Of a DNA stretch of 64,000 nt, positions 12,759 through 25,619 are shown one piece after another. The DNA is taken from positions 62,001 through 126,000 of the forward strand of contig RCTD01000027.1 in assembly GCA_014898415.1 (NCBI GenBank). The letters run 5' to 3'. Numbering within the stretch: the first letter of the stretch is position 1; every line of letters begins with the position of its first letter. The notes below the pieces were generated by a model, which saw only the letters and a list, made by a program, of their open reading frames with translations, ran no database searches and was not told where the DNA came from. The DNA comes from Stromatinia cepivora (lineage: Eukaryota > Ascomycota > Leotiomycetes > Helotiales > Sclerotiniaceae). The position numbers were made by a program, and so were the translations under genes.

Positions 12759-13929
12759 GATGGAGTTTATGTTCAGCGGTGTTCAGCGGATCAGACATGA
12801 GAATAAAGCTTGAGAAAAAATGCTTTACTCATTACATTGCAGTAAAGCTATTGTTAGCAAAACAAGAGCTAGAATGAAGTCTCGAGCTTACCCCTGGTGA
12901 GAACTTTTGCGTACGTAGCCGAGTGGGAGGAGATTTAGGATGGATGTATAGCTTCTATCTGAGTTGAAGAGGAAGAAGGTAGGGCAGATTATGGGGTTGT
13001 TGGGTTGAGATGGTGTTGGTAGAGGTTACTGAGAAAATATTGTAGGGGTTGAATTTGGTTTAGGGGGTTGATGGTGGTGGTGTGCGCGGGCGGGTGGTGA
13101 GGGAAGAAGAGTCCAGAACGAAGCTCCTTATCATCCCTACCGTCAAGACAACTTTAGGCTTTTCGTAGAGACATCTGAGGCCTTCATGGTATATGTGATA
13201 TAATGAAGATTTCGCATTGATTGAGAGTCGGGTAATACAAGAGGTGCGAAATATTCTTTGTGTATGGTTATTGGAATGTCGTTTTTTTTTTGGTCGGCGG
13301 CAGAGGAAGAAAGAATACTCACTCCATTTGGATTTCGGAAACAACTATGTGGTCAATCCGACACCATGAAGATTGTATCTTGATTCGGGTTCAAATTAAA
13401 CCCCATTGTCGAAAGGATATTTTTTTTGTAAGATTATAAGAATTTAACCGTAATTCTGAGACTCTCGATTACACGTATAGACGAGAAAAGGAAGGATCGG
13501 GGCCGAAGATGTTTCTTATGATAGACTTTGGTATTTTTGTACCTCTAGATTCTCCTTATGGTTTGAAAATTGAAGTCCTCAGTTTTCTTGCTTTTCTGGT
13601 CTATTTTCTGTGCAGCCCTTTGTCTTCTTAAAACTTTTGCAGAAACTATCTCTAATTTCTCATTTTTATCCTACACTTATGTAGGATACAGAACTGGGGC
13701 TTTGGGCCGGCGGACTATAAGATTCGATTCCTTTCTGTTCTTCTGGCTTACGTTTTCTTTCTCCTATCGCGGTCTCCTATGCTTCTGGCGAAGCTTAATT
13801 AAAACGAATAACCTCAGCAACCATGCAGATCTTCACCAAGAATAAGTATCAGAGGGGAACGTCCGGAGGCTAGAGTAATGACAAATGCGGCGTCGCTAGA
13901 GCACATGTTTATTTCTCGAATTTTTAATC
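12759..13929. other. Unassigned DNA between orphan leader and decayed gene
   Basis: No confident gene. On the minus strand there is a plausible intron-like interval (about 12,842-12,889) with GTAAGC donor, GCTAAC branch site and AATAG acceptor, but the sequences on either side do not form a recognisable coding exon. A plus-strand frame at 13,570-13,845 looks like a signal peptide but has only a TTG start. Confidence 0.4.
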
Positions 13930-14616
13930 TTACCGGAAGCAGGATATCCCAGATGAAGAGGATGAGTTTATTACAAATCTAGGACGACGACCGTGAAGGA
14001 TTTGATACGATGGGAGCAAGAGGCGCAAATATAGAATTTGTTGAAATGGCATAAGGCTTACCGAACTCAGCATCGGGAAGAGGATGACGATGAAGAACTT
14101 ATTACGATGGGAGCAGGAGGCACAAACATAGGACTGATTGAGGGGATTGGCATGCCCAAGGTTTCCCTAACCCAATACAGCAAAAGGGGACGATCGCATA
14201 CTTGGGATTTGAAAAGATTAGCATCTTACTTTATTCCGAGCACAATACCGGGAAGAGAATGGCTGCAAACTTGGGTCCTATGTACTGAGGAGACTGATAC
14301 TTACGAATTCCCGAACACAATACAGTAAAAAAGTTCGAAGCCCAATGGAATTCTATAAATCAGTATTCAAGTAAATGCGGAGCTTGGGATCGTTTCCTAC
14401 AGGCCGGTGATCTAGCACTAGGAAAGAAGACAGTTTCTCACGGGGACAATCTAGCACTGGAAGAAGAGGCTATCCTACAGACCAATAAACACGAAAGGGT
14501 TAGGAACGAAGCTCCGCAAATCTATCAAATCACTCTTATACAAGAACAACAATTTAGGCCCCAGTATGAAATTCGAACGGAAGAAGAGGTATACATTAAG
14601 GGAATATATTGATATG
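13930..14616 (+). pseudogene. Decayed gene with internal repeats, unknown function
   Basis: Protein-like sequence broken by stops and a frame change. A motif recurs four times, starting at about 13,930, 14,058, 14,231 and 14,301. At the protein level it reads YRKQDIPDEEDEFITNLG in the first copy and YRTQHREEDDDEELITMG in the second; the third and fourth keep the pattern FRAQYREEN and SRTQYSKK. A second repeat (ATCTAGCACT followed by a purine run) occurs at 14,409 and 14,448. An open frame of about 100 codons without ATG runs from about 14,300 to its stop at 14,614-14,616 and encodes a Glu- and Gln-rich helical-looking tail. The preceding 96-codon frame (14,038-14,328) has a TTG start and overlaps it in another frame, so at least one frameshift or intron separates them. 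I do not recognise the family. It sits immediately beside the AT-rich block, so decay by spreading RIP or relaxed constraint is plausible. A spliced living gene is the alternative. Confidence 0.4.
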
Positions 14617-14708
14617 GAAACGTAAAACGCTTTAGAAAAAATTCGAAATAATAAAAATGAAAAAATCTAAAGGTATAATAAAACAAATATAATTGAGAAA
14701 TAATATAT

Positions 14709-14810
14709 TGTCACGGGTTCACTACCCGTTCCTAACTAGTCTGCATGGATGCCTCAGGCATCCATTCCCTATATAGTCGGCGCTCCTTCTAATACCTTCT
14801 TCTTTTCTAT
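14709..14810 (+). repeat. Probable LTR end fragment at the island border
   Basis: A small pocket of normal composition beginning TGTCACGGGTTC, a typical fungal LTR start, followed by a TATATA stretch. It holds a perfect 9-bp inverted repeat with a 3-base loop (14,745-14,765, ATGGATGCC / GGCATCCAT) and a smaller stem (14,713-14,729, ACGGG / CCCGT). I found no matching second copy in the window, so its element cannot be delimited. By analogy with other elements here, it is likely the RIP-spared outer left edge of an LTR element. Confidence 0.4.
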
Positions 14811-15789
14811 ATAAAATATCATTATATTATCTAAAATTCTTTTCTATACCATAATAATATATTCTACTTTTCAAAAGATTCTGCTATTCAGAAGATAATC
14901 CAATTTTGTTTTAAAAAGAAAAAACGATTCGAGAAATGATTTAGAAATTTAATAATAATATTTAAATTCATTACAAATTAAATCAAAATCTAAACTTTGA
15001 TATATTACAGATTAGATATTCTATAAAATACAAAACTTGATATAATTCAGATTCGATTTATATTCAGATTTTGAATTTGTCAAATAACAAAAACAATTAA
15101 TCCAAAAAACATATTTCGATTTTTAAAATATATTTTAAAAACTTAATTATTATATCAAATATTCTAGAATTAATTGTTCTTATCGAATAAAAGATAATAT
15201 TAAAAGCTAAAGATTATATTTAGAAAATCTTCGATTAATGATAATAATTTATATATAAGTTTTTTATTATTAATAATATAAAACTTATAAATTCTATATT
15301 CATTTTCCAAATATTCATTAATAATTTGAATTCAAAAGTTTCGAATTTTTTAACATATTTATATAATTTTGTAAATAAAGTTTTTATATAAATAAAGATT
15401 TCTTATAAAGAGATTTATAATTAATTGATTTATTTAATATATAATTATTTGTTCAAAATATATAATACTAAGAACAATCAATCATAACAAATATTAATAT
15501 AATTATTCTTTTATATTCTTATCAATCCCAATAAATTATAAAGAATTCCGATTTATTCAAAAGGAATAAAACAAATAATTTAATTCAATAAAATGAATAT
15601 TAAGATTGGAAATTAGATTCATAAATCTATTAAAAGAATGATATTATATTCTTTAATATAGAACAAAAAAAACTATTCTATATAATCTCTTTAAAAAAAA
15701 TAAAAGAATATAAAGAATATTTTATAGAATATATCGGAATTCATTATAATAAATATCTTTCTAGAAAAGTTTAATAATCTTTATATATC

Positions 15790-16053
15790 TGTAAGAGTCA
15801 CGAATAGCAAAGAATCAATTAGTCTCAATTTGACTATAAAACTTTTCATTGTTCATTTTATAAAGGAAATCACTTTTTTTAAGCTTAATCGATAGGCGAT
15901 ATCAAAACAATGATCTCTGTTATCGATATATTATATAAAAAGAGTTTCTTTAAATTCTGAAAATAACAAAATAGTATACTATTATCTTTATATTTAGATT
16001 CTATTTATAAATCATATATATTTAATTCCAAATCTAAATTGATAATTATAATA
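15790..16053 (-). repeat. LTR of element H, left (3' LTR on minus)
   Basis: Aligns along its whole length with 55,553-55,818, differences mostly C/T and G/A. Its outer (left) end keeps C and G bases that are T and A in the right copy, while its inner end is more degraded. Confidence 0.7.
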
Positions 16054-16583
16054 AAGTTCTTTTTTTTTTAGATTTTGCTTTTGAAAAGTTTATTGATTAT
16101 TATATTATATATAGAACTATAATATTTCATTAAAGAATTATATTTCTCTAATATATGATTTTTATATATAATAAATAAAAAAAATAAATAATAACCAAAA
16201 AAATATATAATTTATTTTTAAAGAATTATATAAATCTTTTGGAATTTTATTTTAAGTTTTTCGTAACTTTTTTTTTATAAATATAATATTATATTTTAGA
16301 ATTATTTTCATTTCCTTTGATATATCTCAATTATTCCTCAAATTAATAATGCATTTAGTCTATATATTTTTGTAATTTATATATTCTGTATATCTTTATT
16401 ATACTAAATGTATAATTTATTATAATAATACGAAATCTTTGTTTAAAAGTAAGATAATAAATAAGAAATACTTTTTTCCAAAAAGATCAGATTTTGTATA
16501 TACTGAATATATCTGAAAGAAGAAATTCTATATAATATCATTAAAAGAAATTAATCCTTCGATAAATTAATGATTATAATTAT

Positions 16584-18387
16584 TGTAACACAACGGCCGA
16601 ATAACTTGAGTATCTCTTAGAATTAAAAGCTATAGATCGAAAAGTAGAACTATATGATTATATATATACAGGCCGAGAGCTCATTTAGTTTATTCAAGGA
16701 ATACTGTATTCTGATTAGGGCTTGAATCGATTACATTGTATATATATATAATACTACTCCCTTTTATATAAAAGCTCATCTCGAATATTTTAAACAAATG
16801 ATATAAAAGAACCCGAAAATAATTACAATTACAAATCATTAATTTTATTCATCAATTCAATCAAATATATAAATTCAATAGTATCTGTTGCTTCCTTTAT
16901 TCGATTAGAAAAAGTATATTTATCGATTATGTTTTCCAAATATATTAAATTCTTTAATTCCTTTTCCATTCTTTCTTTATCCCATTCTGAATCTATATTA
17001 TTATCATTCAAAATAACTAATATAAAACGATTAACTGGATCAAATGAATTATATATTCTATTATATAGATCCAAACAATAAGTATAAATCTAATAATATA
17101 AGGATCTATATCTTGTATATCTGTTTTCTTTGTAAAAACGAATTCATTTTTGTAAAGTGAATTCGGAAGCTTTCAATTATCGAAATCGAAGGGATGCCTT
17201 TGATAATAATGTTAAGGTAAAATCGAAATCGAATATATTTAGAGTATAATTGATATTAGATATATTCATTGAATCAAAATGATTTTGAAAATGAGAATTA
17301 AAGTATTATAATATATAGAGAGTAAAGTTAATAATTTTATTAGAAATAAAATTATTGATCAAATAAATAATTAATTGTTATATAATTTATATGAATTCAG
17401 GATAGGAATAGAGTAAATTGAATTGCTGAGTAAATCGATTGTATAAAATTGAATTGAGTTTATTATAGAAGATCGATATCTTATTCGAATCGGGTTAATT
17501 TTGATTACAAGCTTTGTATAAGATCCTTTCGAATTTTGTAATATAGATGTATAACAAATCAATATTTTGTTTTAGAGTATAAAGACGATCTTTAGTTTTT
17601 TAAATTTTGTTAGGGTTATTATAAATTTTAGAAAATTGATTAAGGATTATATTGTAATCAAAAGGAGTAATTTGATTAATAAACAAAAGTTGTAGTAATA
17701 TTATAATTTGAATTTGAAATTCAAAATTAAGATAAATATAATAAAATTAAATAATGAAATTGTTAATTATAATATCATTTATTTGAAGTTTAGTTTTGAT
17801 TAAAGGAAACTAGATATCAAACTTTTATATATTTCTATTAAACTTTTCTGGATCAGGAAGATAAAGTTTTGAAATAAAATTTAATCGAATTAGAAATAAA
17901 GAATATAGAAAAACAATCTTTTTATATTATTATATTATTTCGATTTGTAATTTATCAATTACAAAATTGATTAATTCTATTATTAAAAAATGAAATAAAA
18001 TCAAGGGGAATGTTATCCAAATGTAAATACTTTTAAAAAGCTATAAAGGGTTTTTTCAGAAAAGGTTTTAATAAAGGAAAAATAATTTCACAAATTGTAT
18101 TATAAATATATATATATAGATAGAAATATAAATATATATTTAGAATTTGTAGAATATATGTAAGTTTAAATATATATATATATTATTTGATTTTTTATTT
18201 CAAGGAACTTTTAATAATATAATACAATAATCGAATAATTTGAATATCTTTTAGAATTAAAAGTTACAAATTGAAAAATAGAATTATATAATTATATATA
18301 TATAAATTGAAAGCTCACTTAGTTTATTCAGGGAATGCTGTATTCCGATTAGGACTCGAATCGATCATATTGTATGTATACATAACA
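16584..18387 (-). mobile_element. Non-autonomous LTR retrotransposon F, copy 1
   Basis: 1,804 bp with 170-bp direct terminal repeats at 16,584-16,753 and 18,218-18,387 and a 5-bp TSD ATTAT (16,579-16,583; 18,388-18,392). The plus strand reads TGTAACACAACGG to CATAACA. A purine tract AAAAGGGAGTAG abuts the left LTR on the minus strand, so the element runs right to left. The 1.46-kb interior is too short for gag plus pol and shows no RT or integrase motif. The longest minus-strand frame (16,829-17,074, 81 codons, rich in charged residues) is near the 3' end and unidentified, possibly gag-derived. It lies within element H. Confidence 0.85.
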
Positions 18388-19102
18388 ATTATATTACAAA
18401 TAATAAATAACCAAAATTAATTCGTTTAAAGAAATTATATTCTTAAAGAAATTGAAAAATTAGTAAACTAAATTTATATAAAAAATAAAAGTTTTTTTTA
18501 TAAATAAAAGAAATATAATTTAATATAATTATTTTATAATACAAAAGAAACTATATTGACTTTAAATATACAAATCGAAAAGTTGATAAAGTTGATAAAG
18601 ATATATATAAATCTATAATGTTATTTTATCAATATATTTGATACAATTTATTATTTTTTTTGATTAATATTTTTGTAACTATATCAAAAACTTATAAATA
18701 AATTAGTGAATGAAAATGAATTAAAGGATACTACTAATAAAGAAGATAAGGGGGAAATCTTTAAAACTCCTTTGATTCGATTTAAATCGTTGAAATTTAT
18801 TTATATTCTATTAATAAAACTAATAAATCGAAAGATAATTAAAGATAAAACTAAAAGTACTTAAAATATTAATAATATATTAATAAAGAAATTACAGATC
18901 TCTATATTTCGAATAATCAAAGTAAAATTTATCGAAAAAACTTTCAAATCGATTTTTATTAAAAGAAAAGTATTAAAATTATCTAAATCTTTTGATAACA
19001 ATAATAAGGATTTGAAACAATCTAATACAAAATCATCGAATTTTAAAAGATTTAAAAAAAGAAAAACCTTTGTAGTTTTTATATCTTTTCCATTTTCAAT
19101 AA

Positions 19103-19412
19103 TGTTACAGAAAGCCCTGTGATCCCCTGTATCCTACGAAGGATCAAAGGGTATGCTTTCCAATCGGAATGAAGGATCTTCTAGCCCTTACCAATCTCTT
19201 CGATTGATAAGATGATCCTGATATACTAATAAATAAAGATCTAGTTTAATTAAGGTATATATCAATTAAATAATTATTTATTTGTTTTATATATACAATT
19301 CTTAATTTATATAATCAAGGGTAAATCATTCAATTCTTTTACTTTATTAATCATATATATCATTTATTCTCTAATCCTTGAAAGTGCTTTGTAATTATAT
19401 TATCCCGTGATA
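19103..19412 (+). repeat. Left LTR of Copia-A
   Basis: 310 bp, starts TGTTACAGAAAGCCC, ends GTGATA (CA converted to TA). The outer 110 bp keep normal composition; the rest is AT-converted relative to the right copy at 28,827-29,136. Confidence 0.85.
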
Positions 19413-19425
19413 ATTATGAATTTAG
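19412..19425 (+). other. Primer-binding site of Copia-A (half-tRNA type)
   Basis: AATTATGAATTTAG directly at the end of the left LTR is what GGTTATGAGCCCGG becomes after C-to-T and G-to-A changes. That unmutated sequence is complementary to the anticodon stem-loop of initiator tRNA-Met, the primer used by Copia and Ty5. Confidence 0.5.
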
Positions 19426-19961
19426 TAGCCCTTAATCTATACAATTTTTTATTCAATAATTACTAAATATTTAAAGGATCATTTTTAAAATATCATTCCT
19501 ACCTTATTTATAATTCAATATTCATATCAATTCAATTATTTTTATTCAATATAGCAAAAAATCAAAACGATCTTCTTTTTATAATTTGTACTCAATAATT
19601 AGAATAATATCTACATTTGAAAAATAAATATCAAATTCAAGAAATCTAGGATTCAATCAATTCAAAGAATAATTTATTTGTTTCTATATTAATTATATCT
19701 ATTCCAAATTTCAATCTGATGAATAAATTTATCCGAGTTTAAATCGATTAATTCTTAATTAAACCATTTGTTTTACCTTCTGTTATCGATTTTTAAGCCA
19801 AATATAATCGAAAAAAACAAACTCAATACTAAAGGGAATTCTCGAAATATTTTATAACGATTCAATTCAAGAAAGATACAAATAAAAATACAAAAATAAA
19901 AGATTCTGATAATAATATATCAAGATTTATTCCTAATAAATCTATTACTTCATTCTCAATC

Positions 19962-21763
19962 TGTAATACAACGGCCGAATAACTTGAGTATCTCTTAGAA
20001 TTAAAAGCTACAAATCGAAAGATAGAACTACATAATTATATATATATAAACCAAAAGCTTATTTAGCCTATTCAGGGAATACTATATTTCGAATAAAATT
20101 CGAATCGATTATATTATATATATATATAACACTACCCCCCTATATAAAAACTCGCCCCGAGTATTTTAAATGAATAATATAAAAGAATCTGAAAATAATC
20201 ATAATTATAAATCATTAATTTTATTCATCAATTTAGTTAAATATATAAATTCAATAGCATCCATTACTTCCTTTATTCGATCAGAAAAAGTATATTTATC
20301 GATTATATTTTTCAAATGTATTAAATTCCTTAATTCCTTTTTCATCTTTTCTTTATTCTATTCTGAATCTATATCATTATTATTCAAAATAATTAATATA
20401 AAATGATTAATTAGATCAAATGAATTATATATTCCATTATATAGATCCAAATAACAAATATGAATCTAATAATATAAAGATCTATATTATATATATTTAT
20501 TCTTTTTATAAAAGCAAATTTGTTCTTGTAAAATGAATTTGGGAGTTCTCAATCATCGAAGTTGAGGGGATACCTTTGATGATAATATTAAAGTGAAATC
20601 AGAATTGAGAATATCTAGAGTATAATTGATATTAGATATATTTATTGAATCAGAACGATTTTGAGAATAAGAATTAGGATATTACAATATATAGGGAATG
20701 GAATTAATAATTCTATTAAAAATGAAATTATTGATTGAATAAATAATTAGTTATTATATAATTTGTACAAATTCAAGGTAGAAATAGAGTAAATTGAATT
20801 GTTAAACAAATCGATTATATAAAATTGAATTGAATCTATTACAGAAAATCGATATCTTATTTAAATCAGATCAATTTTGATTATAAACTTTGTATAAGAT
20901 TCTTTTGAATTTTGTAATATAGATATATAACAAATCAATACCTTACTTCAAAATATAAAGATGATCTTCAGTTTCTTGAACCTTATTAAGATTATTATAA
21001 ATTCTAAAAAGTTGATCAAAGATTGTATTATAATCAAAGGGAATAACCTAATCAACAAACGAAAATTATAACAATATTATAATTTGAATTTGAAATTCAA
21101 AATTAAGGTAAATATAATAAAATTGAATAATAGAATTATTGATTATAATATTATCTATTTGAAGTTTAGTTTTGATTGAAGAAAACCAAATATCGAACTT
21201 TTATATATTTCCATTGAACTTTTCCGGATCGAGAAGATAAAGTTTTGAAATGAGATTTAATTGAGTTAAGAATAAAAAGTATAAAAAAGCAATCTCTTTA
21301 TATTATTATATCATTTCGATTTGTAATTCGCTGATTATAAAGTTGATTGATTTTATTGCTAAAAAATGAAATAAAATCGAAGAGAACGCCATCCAAATAT
21401 AAATACCTTCAAAAAGTTACAAAGGATTTTTTCAGAAAAGGTTTTAATAAAGGAAAAATAATTTTATAAATTATATTATAAATATATATATATAAGTAAA
21501 AACATAAATATATATTTAGAACTTACAGAATATATATAAATTTGAATATATATGTATATTATTCGATTTCTTATTTCGAGGAGCTTTTAATAATGTAATA
21601 CAATAGCCGAATAATTTAAATATCTTTTAGAATTAAAAGCTACAAATCGAAAAGTAGAACTATATAACTATATATATATAGACCGAAAGCTCATTTAATC
21701 TATTCAGGGAATGCTGTATTCCGATTAGGGCTCGAATCGATCACATTATACGTATACATAACA
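19962..21763 (-). mobile_element. Non-autonomous LTR retrotransposon F, copy 2 (inside Copia-A)
   Basis: 1,802 bp, co-linear with copy 1 over its whole length. LTRs are 19,962-20,131 and 21,594-21,763 (170 bp each); TSD CAATC at 19,957-19,961 and 21,764-21,768. The polypurine tract is clearer here (AGGGGGGTAG on minus, just right of 20,131). It interrupts Copia-A about 550 bp inside its left LTR. Copy 2 differs from copy 1 almost entirely by transitions, so both were mutated by RIP after insertion. Confidence 0.9.
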
Positions 21764-24700
21764 CAATCATTTTCCAAGAAATCTTTTTCGAACTTGCTTT
21801 TCTCTAATTAGAATATCAATATCGATAATAAGAATATATATAGAATTACAAAACCTTCTATAATATTTATAAATAAATCAAATCATTAATTGATTAAATA
21901 TATTTTATAAAGCTATTTATTTTTAATAAAAGTATTATAACTTTTCTATTCAAAACAATTATCAATACACTTAAAAGAAATTTCGCATCTACAATAATTA
22001 CTATCAAGCTTACAGTATTATAAGAATATCGATCTATTCTAATATAAACCTTATTCAGCAGAATCGATTCTATCAAATGATATAGGGATTAGATCATAAT
22101 CTATATTAAAGTTTTTGTATATAAGATTATTGAAATATAAAATAAAATTACTATCAATATTTTTTTATAAACTGTTGATATTAAAATATTTCCAATTTAA
22201 GTAAATATTATAATTATATAGATCGAAATAAATAATCAATTCGGATTATTTAATTTTTCATTTAAGCAATTCGGAAACATTTTTGGAGGATTAGTTTTCC
22301 AGGATTTTATTTCTTCAAAAATTAAAAAAGGAATATATTCTATACTTATTTTTTCTCAAAATAATAAAAAGTTTAAAAAGAATAAAAAAAATATCAATTT
22401 TAGAAATAATCAAGGGATCAAAAAAATCTAGAAATATTCTTACAAAATTGAATCTGAATAGAACAATAGAATTAATTATAGCTATATTGCTTATAATTAT
22501 AAAACTATAAAATTAATATTCATTGAAAAAACCAATCCACTATTCAAAAAAGTATTCAACGAAAACGAATTATAAGCAATTAGGGATCGAATAAAATTGC
22601 ATTTATAAAAGCAATTTCATTTTGATTGAATTAAAAGGAAATGTTCCATTAATCCTTTAAGATCTTTAATCAATATTATTATTTTAAATATTTAATGGAA
22701 TCAATCAGAAATATACTTTATAACAATGAAAATATATTATTTATTTAATAGTATTTTATTCAATAATTATAATATTATATATATTATAAATAATATATCT
22801 TTATTAAATGATTATCGATATCAATTATCTAATCCTAATAATTTTATAAAAACAGGTATTTCCAATTTCTAAATTCTAAAATATAAAGTTTGTATTATTA
22901 AAGGGATTATCAAAAGAAAAGGTTACTCTAATAATGATTTAATCTTAAATGATATAATATTTATCTTTGGTTTTTATATTAATATTGTTTCAAAGATTTG
23001 ATTGGAAAAAACTAATCTATAATTCTCAAGATATAATTATACTTTTTGTAAAGGAGATTATACAAATAATATAGTAATTGTTCAATGTATTTATATTAAA
23101 AATCTTGTATTCTTAAAATACAAATTATTTTCTATTTATTCAAGCATTTTTTTATTTATTTTTATAAATAACTTTTCTATAATATATTTAATAATAAAAA
23201 GAAAAATAAATAAAGTATTCTATTATTTTTATGATTCATTTCTTTTAAAAGAAGATATAAATAAAATATAATATAAATACTTCAAGTATTTAGAAAAGGA
23301 AGTTTTTGAACATTTAGTATTTGCAATACAAAATATCAAAATAAAAAATATCATTCGTTCCAATTACATTAATTGCATTTGTATTCATACAAAACAAATC
23401 ATTTCTTGTATTCTAAATAATCACTAATTATCTCGACCCTTCTACAAAATCCAATAGAATCTTTTTGATTTCGATAAAGGGTATAACAATATATTATAAT
23501 TCCCATTGATCAAAGAAATATACTATAACAAAATCTTTTTATATTTAATCTATTACAAAATATATAATGAAGTATTTATAATCATCCAAAACTTTATAGC
23601 CTAGATTCATTATAAGTATAATCTAATGATTATAATGATCAAGCAAAATAATGATATATCTATTATTGGAATTATAAAAACAATATTATTTGAGAAATAA
23701 ATTAAGCAAGAAAATATCGAATTTAAACTATCTCTATCTTATATATATAAATCCAATAAAGGATTAAAATATATAGAATAAAAAAATAATTATAAAACAA
23801 ATAAAAATATAGATTATAACGGATTTACCGAACAAATTATAAATTGAAATAATGCAAATTGTTATTTATCTATATAATATAAATCTTTTGAAGATTAAAT
23901 CCTTTAAATCGTTTAATAAAATATTCGATATATAATTCTATAATTATCTTTACAAAAATAATTCTTTATTCGTAAAGAAAATATTTGATAATCTTTATTC
24001 TAATTAGAATAGAATTTATAAATATAAATATTGAATTTATTCTTTGAATAAAAATAAAAAAACTAAAATCAATAGGAAATGATACAAAACCAATTTATAA
24101 ATATATATTAGATATTTAATGGATTATATTCCAAATATATTGATTTATTATATATAGATATCCAAATTCGATAAAGTTATTATTATTTGAAATATAATAT
24201 TCAATAAGGAATTCATTTATTATATAAATTTTATCAATTAAATAATCGATATTTATATTATAAAAGAGCTTAAATAGTTCATTAAAGCCCTTGATATATA
24301 AGATTATATCGAAATAGATAGGATAATTATTAAAAACAAGAATAATTATGATGATTTTATTTATCTATTTATTTTTATAGATCGAAAAATCCTTGATTTA
24401 TTCATCAAGTATATTTCAGATCTATTATCTACAAACAAATTGATTTCGAAAGTGAATATAAATTTGAAAAATGATAATGGAAATAAAGAAATCGATTTAA
24501 AATTATTCAATTCATTTAATCCTTTAAATGATAAGGATAAAGCATATAATAAAGATATATGAATACTAATCGATCCTTCTATTGAAGAAATTAAAGAAAT
24601 TAATTCTTTCATTGAAAAGTAATTATATCTTGCGAATAAAGATATTAGTATTATTCAAGGAAATACTTATAATAATAATATATATCCCGATTTTATTGAA

Positions 24701-25619
24701 TATATTGATATAGAGAATATAAAGTATAAGTTTATTAATTATATCATTAATATTTTTTGTAATATATATAAAAATAACCTAAAGATTATTTTAATCAATC
24801 AATTTCAATATTCCAAAAAAAGTATATATACTAAAATGATTAATCAAAGTATTCTGTAAAAGAAATCTAATCATTATAGAGATTACTATGCCTTATATAT
24901 TCATTTGATCGATTTATAAAGGATTCACGGACTTATAATTTCGAATAGATATCTAAAAAAGTTTATATTATAAGAATTGAAATACTCAGGGCTCAAATCA
25001 ATCCGTCTGAATTTCAATCATACGATTACTATTCAGAATCACCTTTCTTTTGGGAATCATTTAATTCTTGTATTCCAAAGTAATCAGTATATATATAAAG
25101 ATAATTATATATATAGTAATACTATTAAAGGAATGATTTTAATATTGAATTCTATATAGGAACCATTATATTTCAAAAAATAAACTTAATAGGATTACTT
25201 TATTTAAACAATTTTCATTTTATATTCTGGTTTGATTAATAAAGAATAAACAATATAAAAGAGTATTTTCAATTTATAATAATTTATAATATAATCATTA
25301 TTAGAATTAAAGCAAAACCATTATTATCTTCTATTTAATCTATAATTAATGGATTATAGACAATATTATTTCTTTGAATTTATATATTTGTAATTCCAAA
25401 GTTATTTTGTTTTTATTATCAATTAGAAGATCATTAAATAGGATATTGATTCAAATAGAATTACTATCTTAAGATTGATAACTTTAAGGTTAGGAAAATC
25501 TAATATGAAATCGATTTTGGATTGGAATCTACAAAATTGATTTCTTTTTAATGGATATTTATATATAAATATAATGATTAAAATTTAATTATTTGTTGTT
25601 GTTTATATTTAATAATATA

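Noticed and set aside
13381..13405. tRNA B-box-like GGTTCAAATTAAACC
   Set aside because: No A box or cloverleaf could be built around it.
13570..13845. 91-codon frame with signal-peptide-like start, candidate secreted protein
   Set aside because: The start is TTG, there is no upstream ATG in frame, no cysteine pattern or homology, and no splice evidence.
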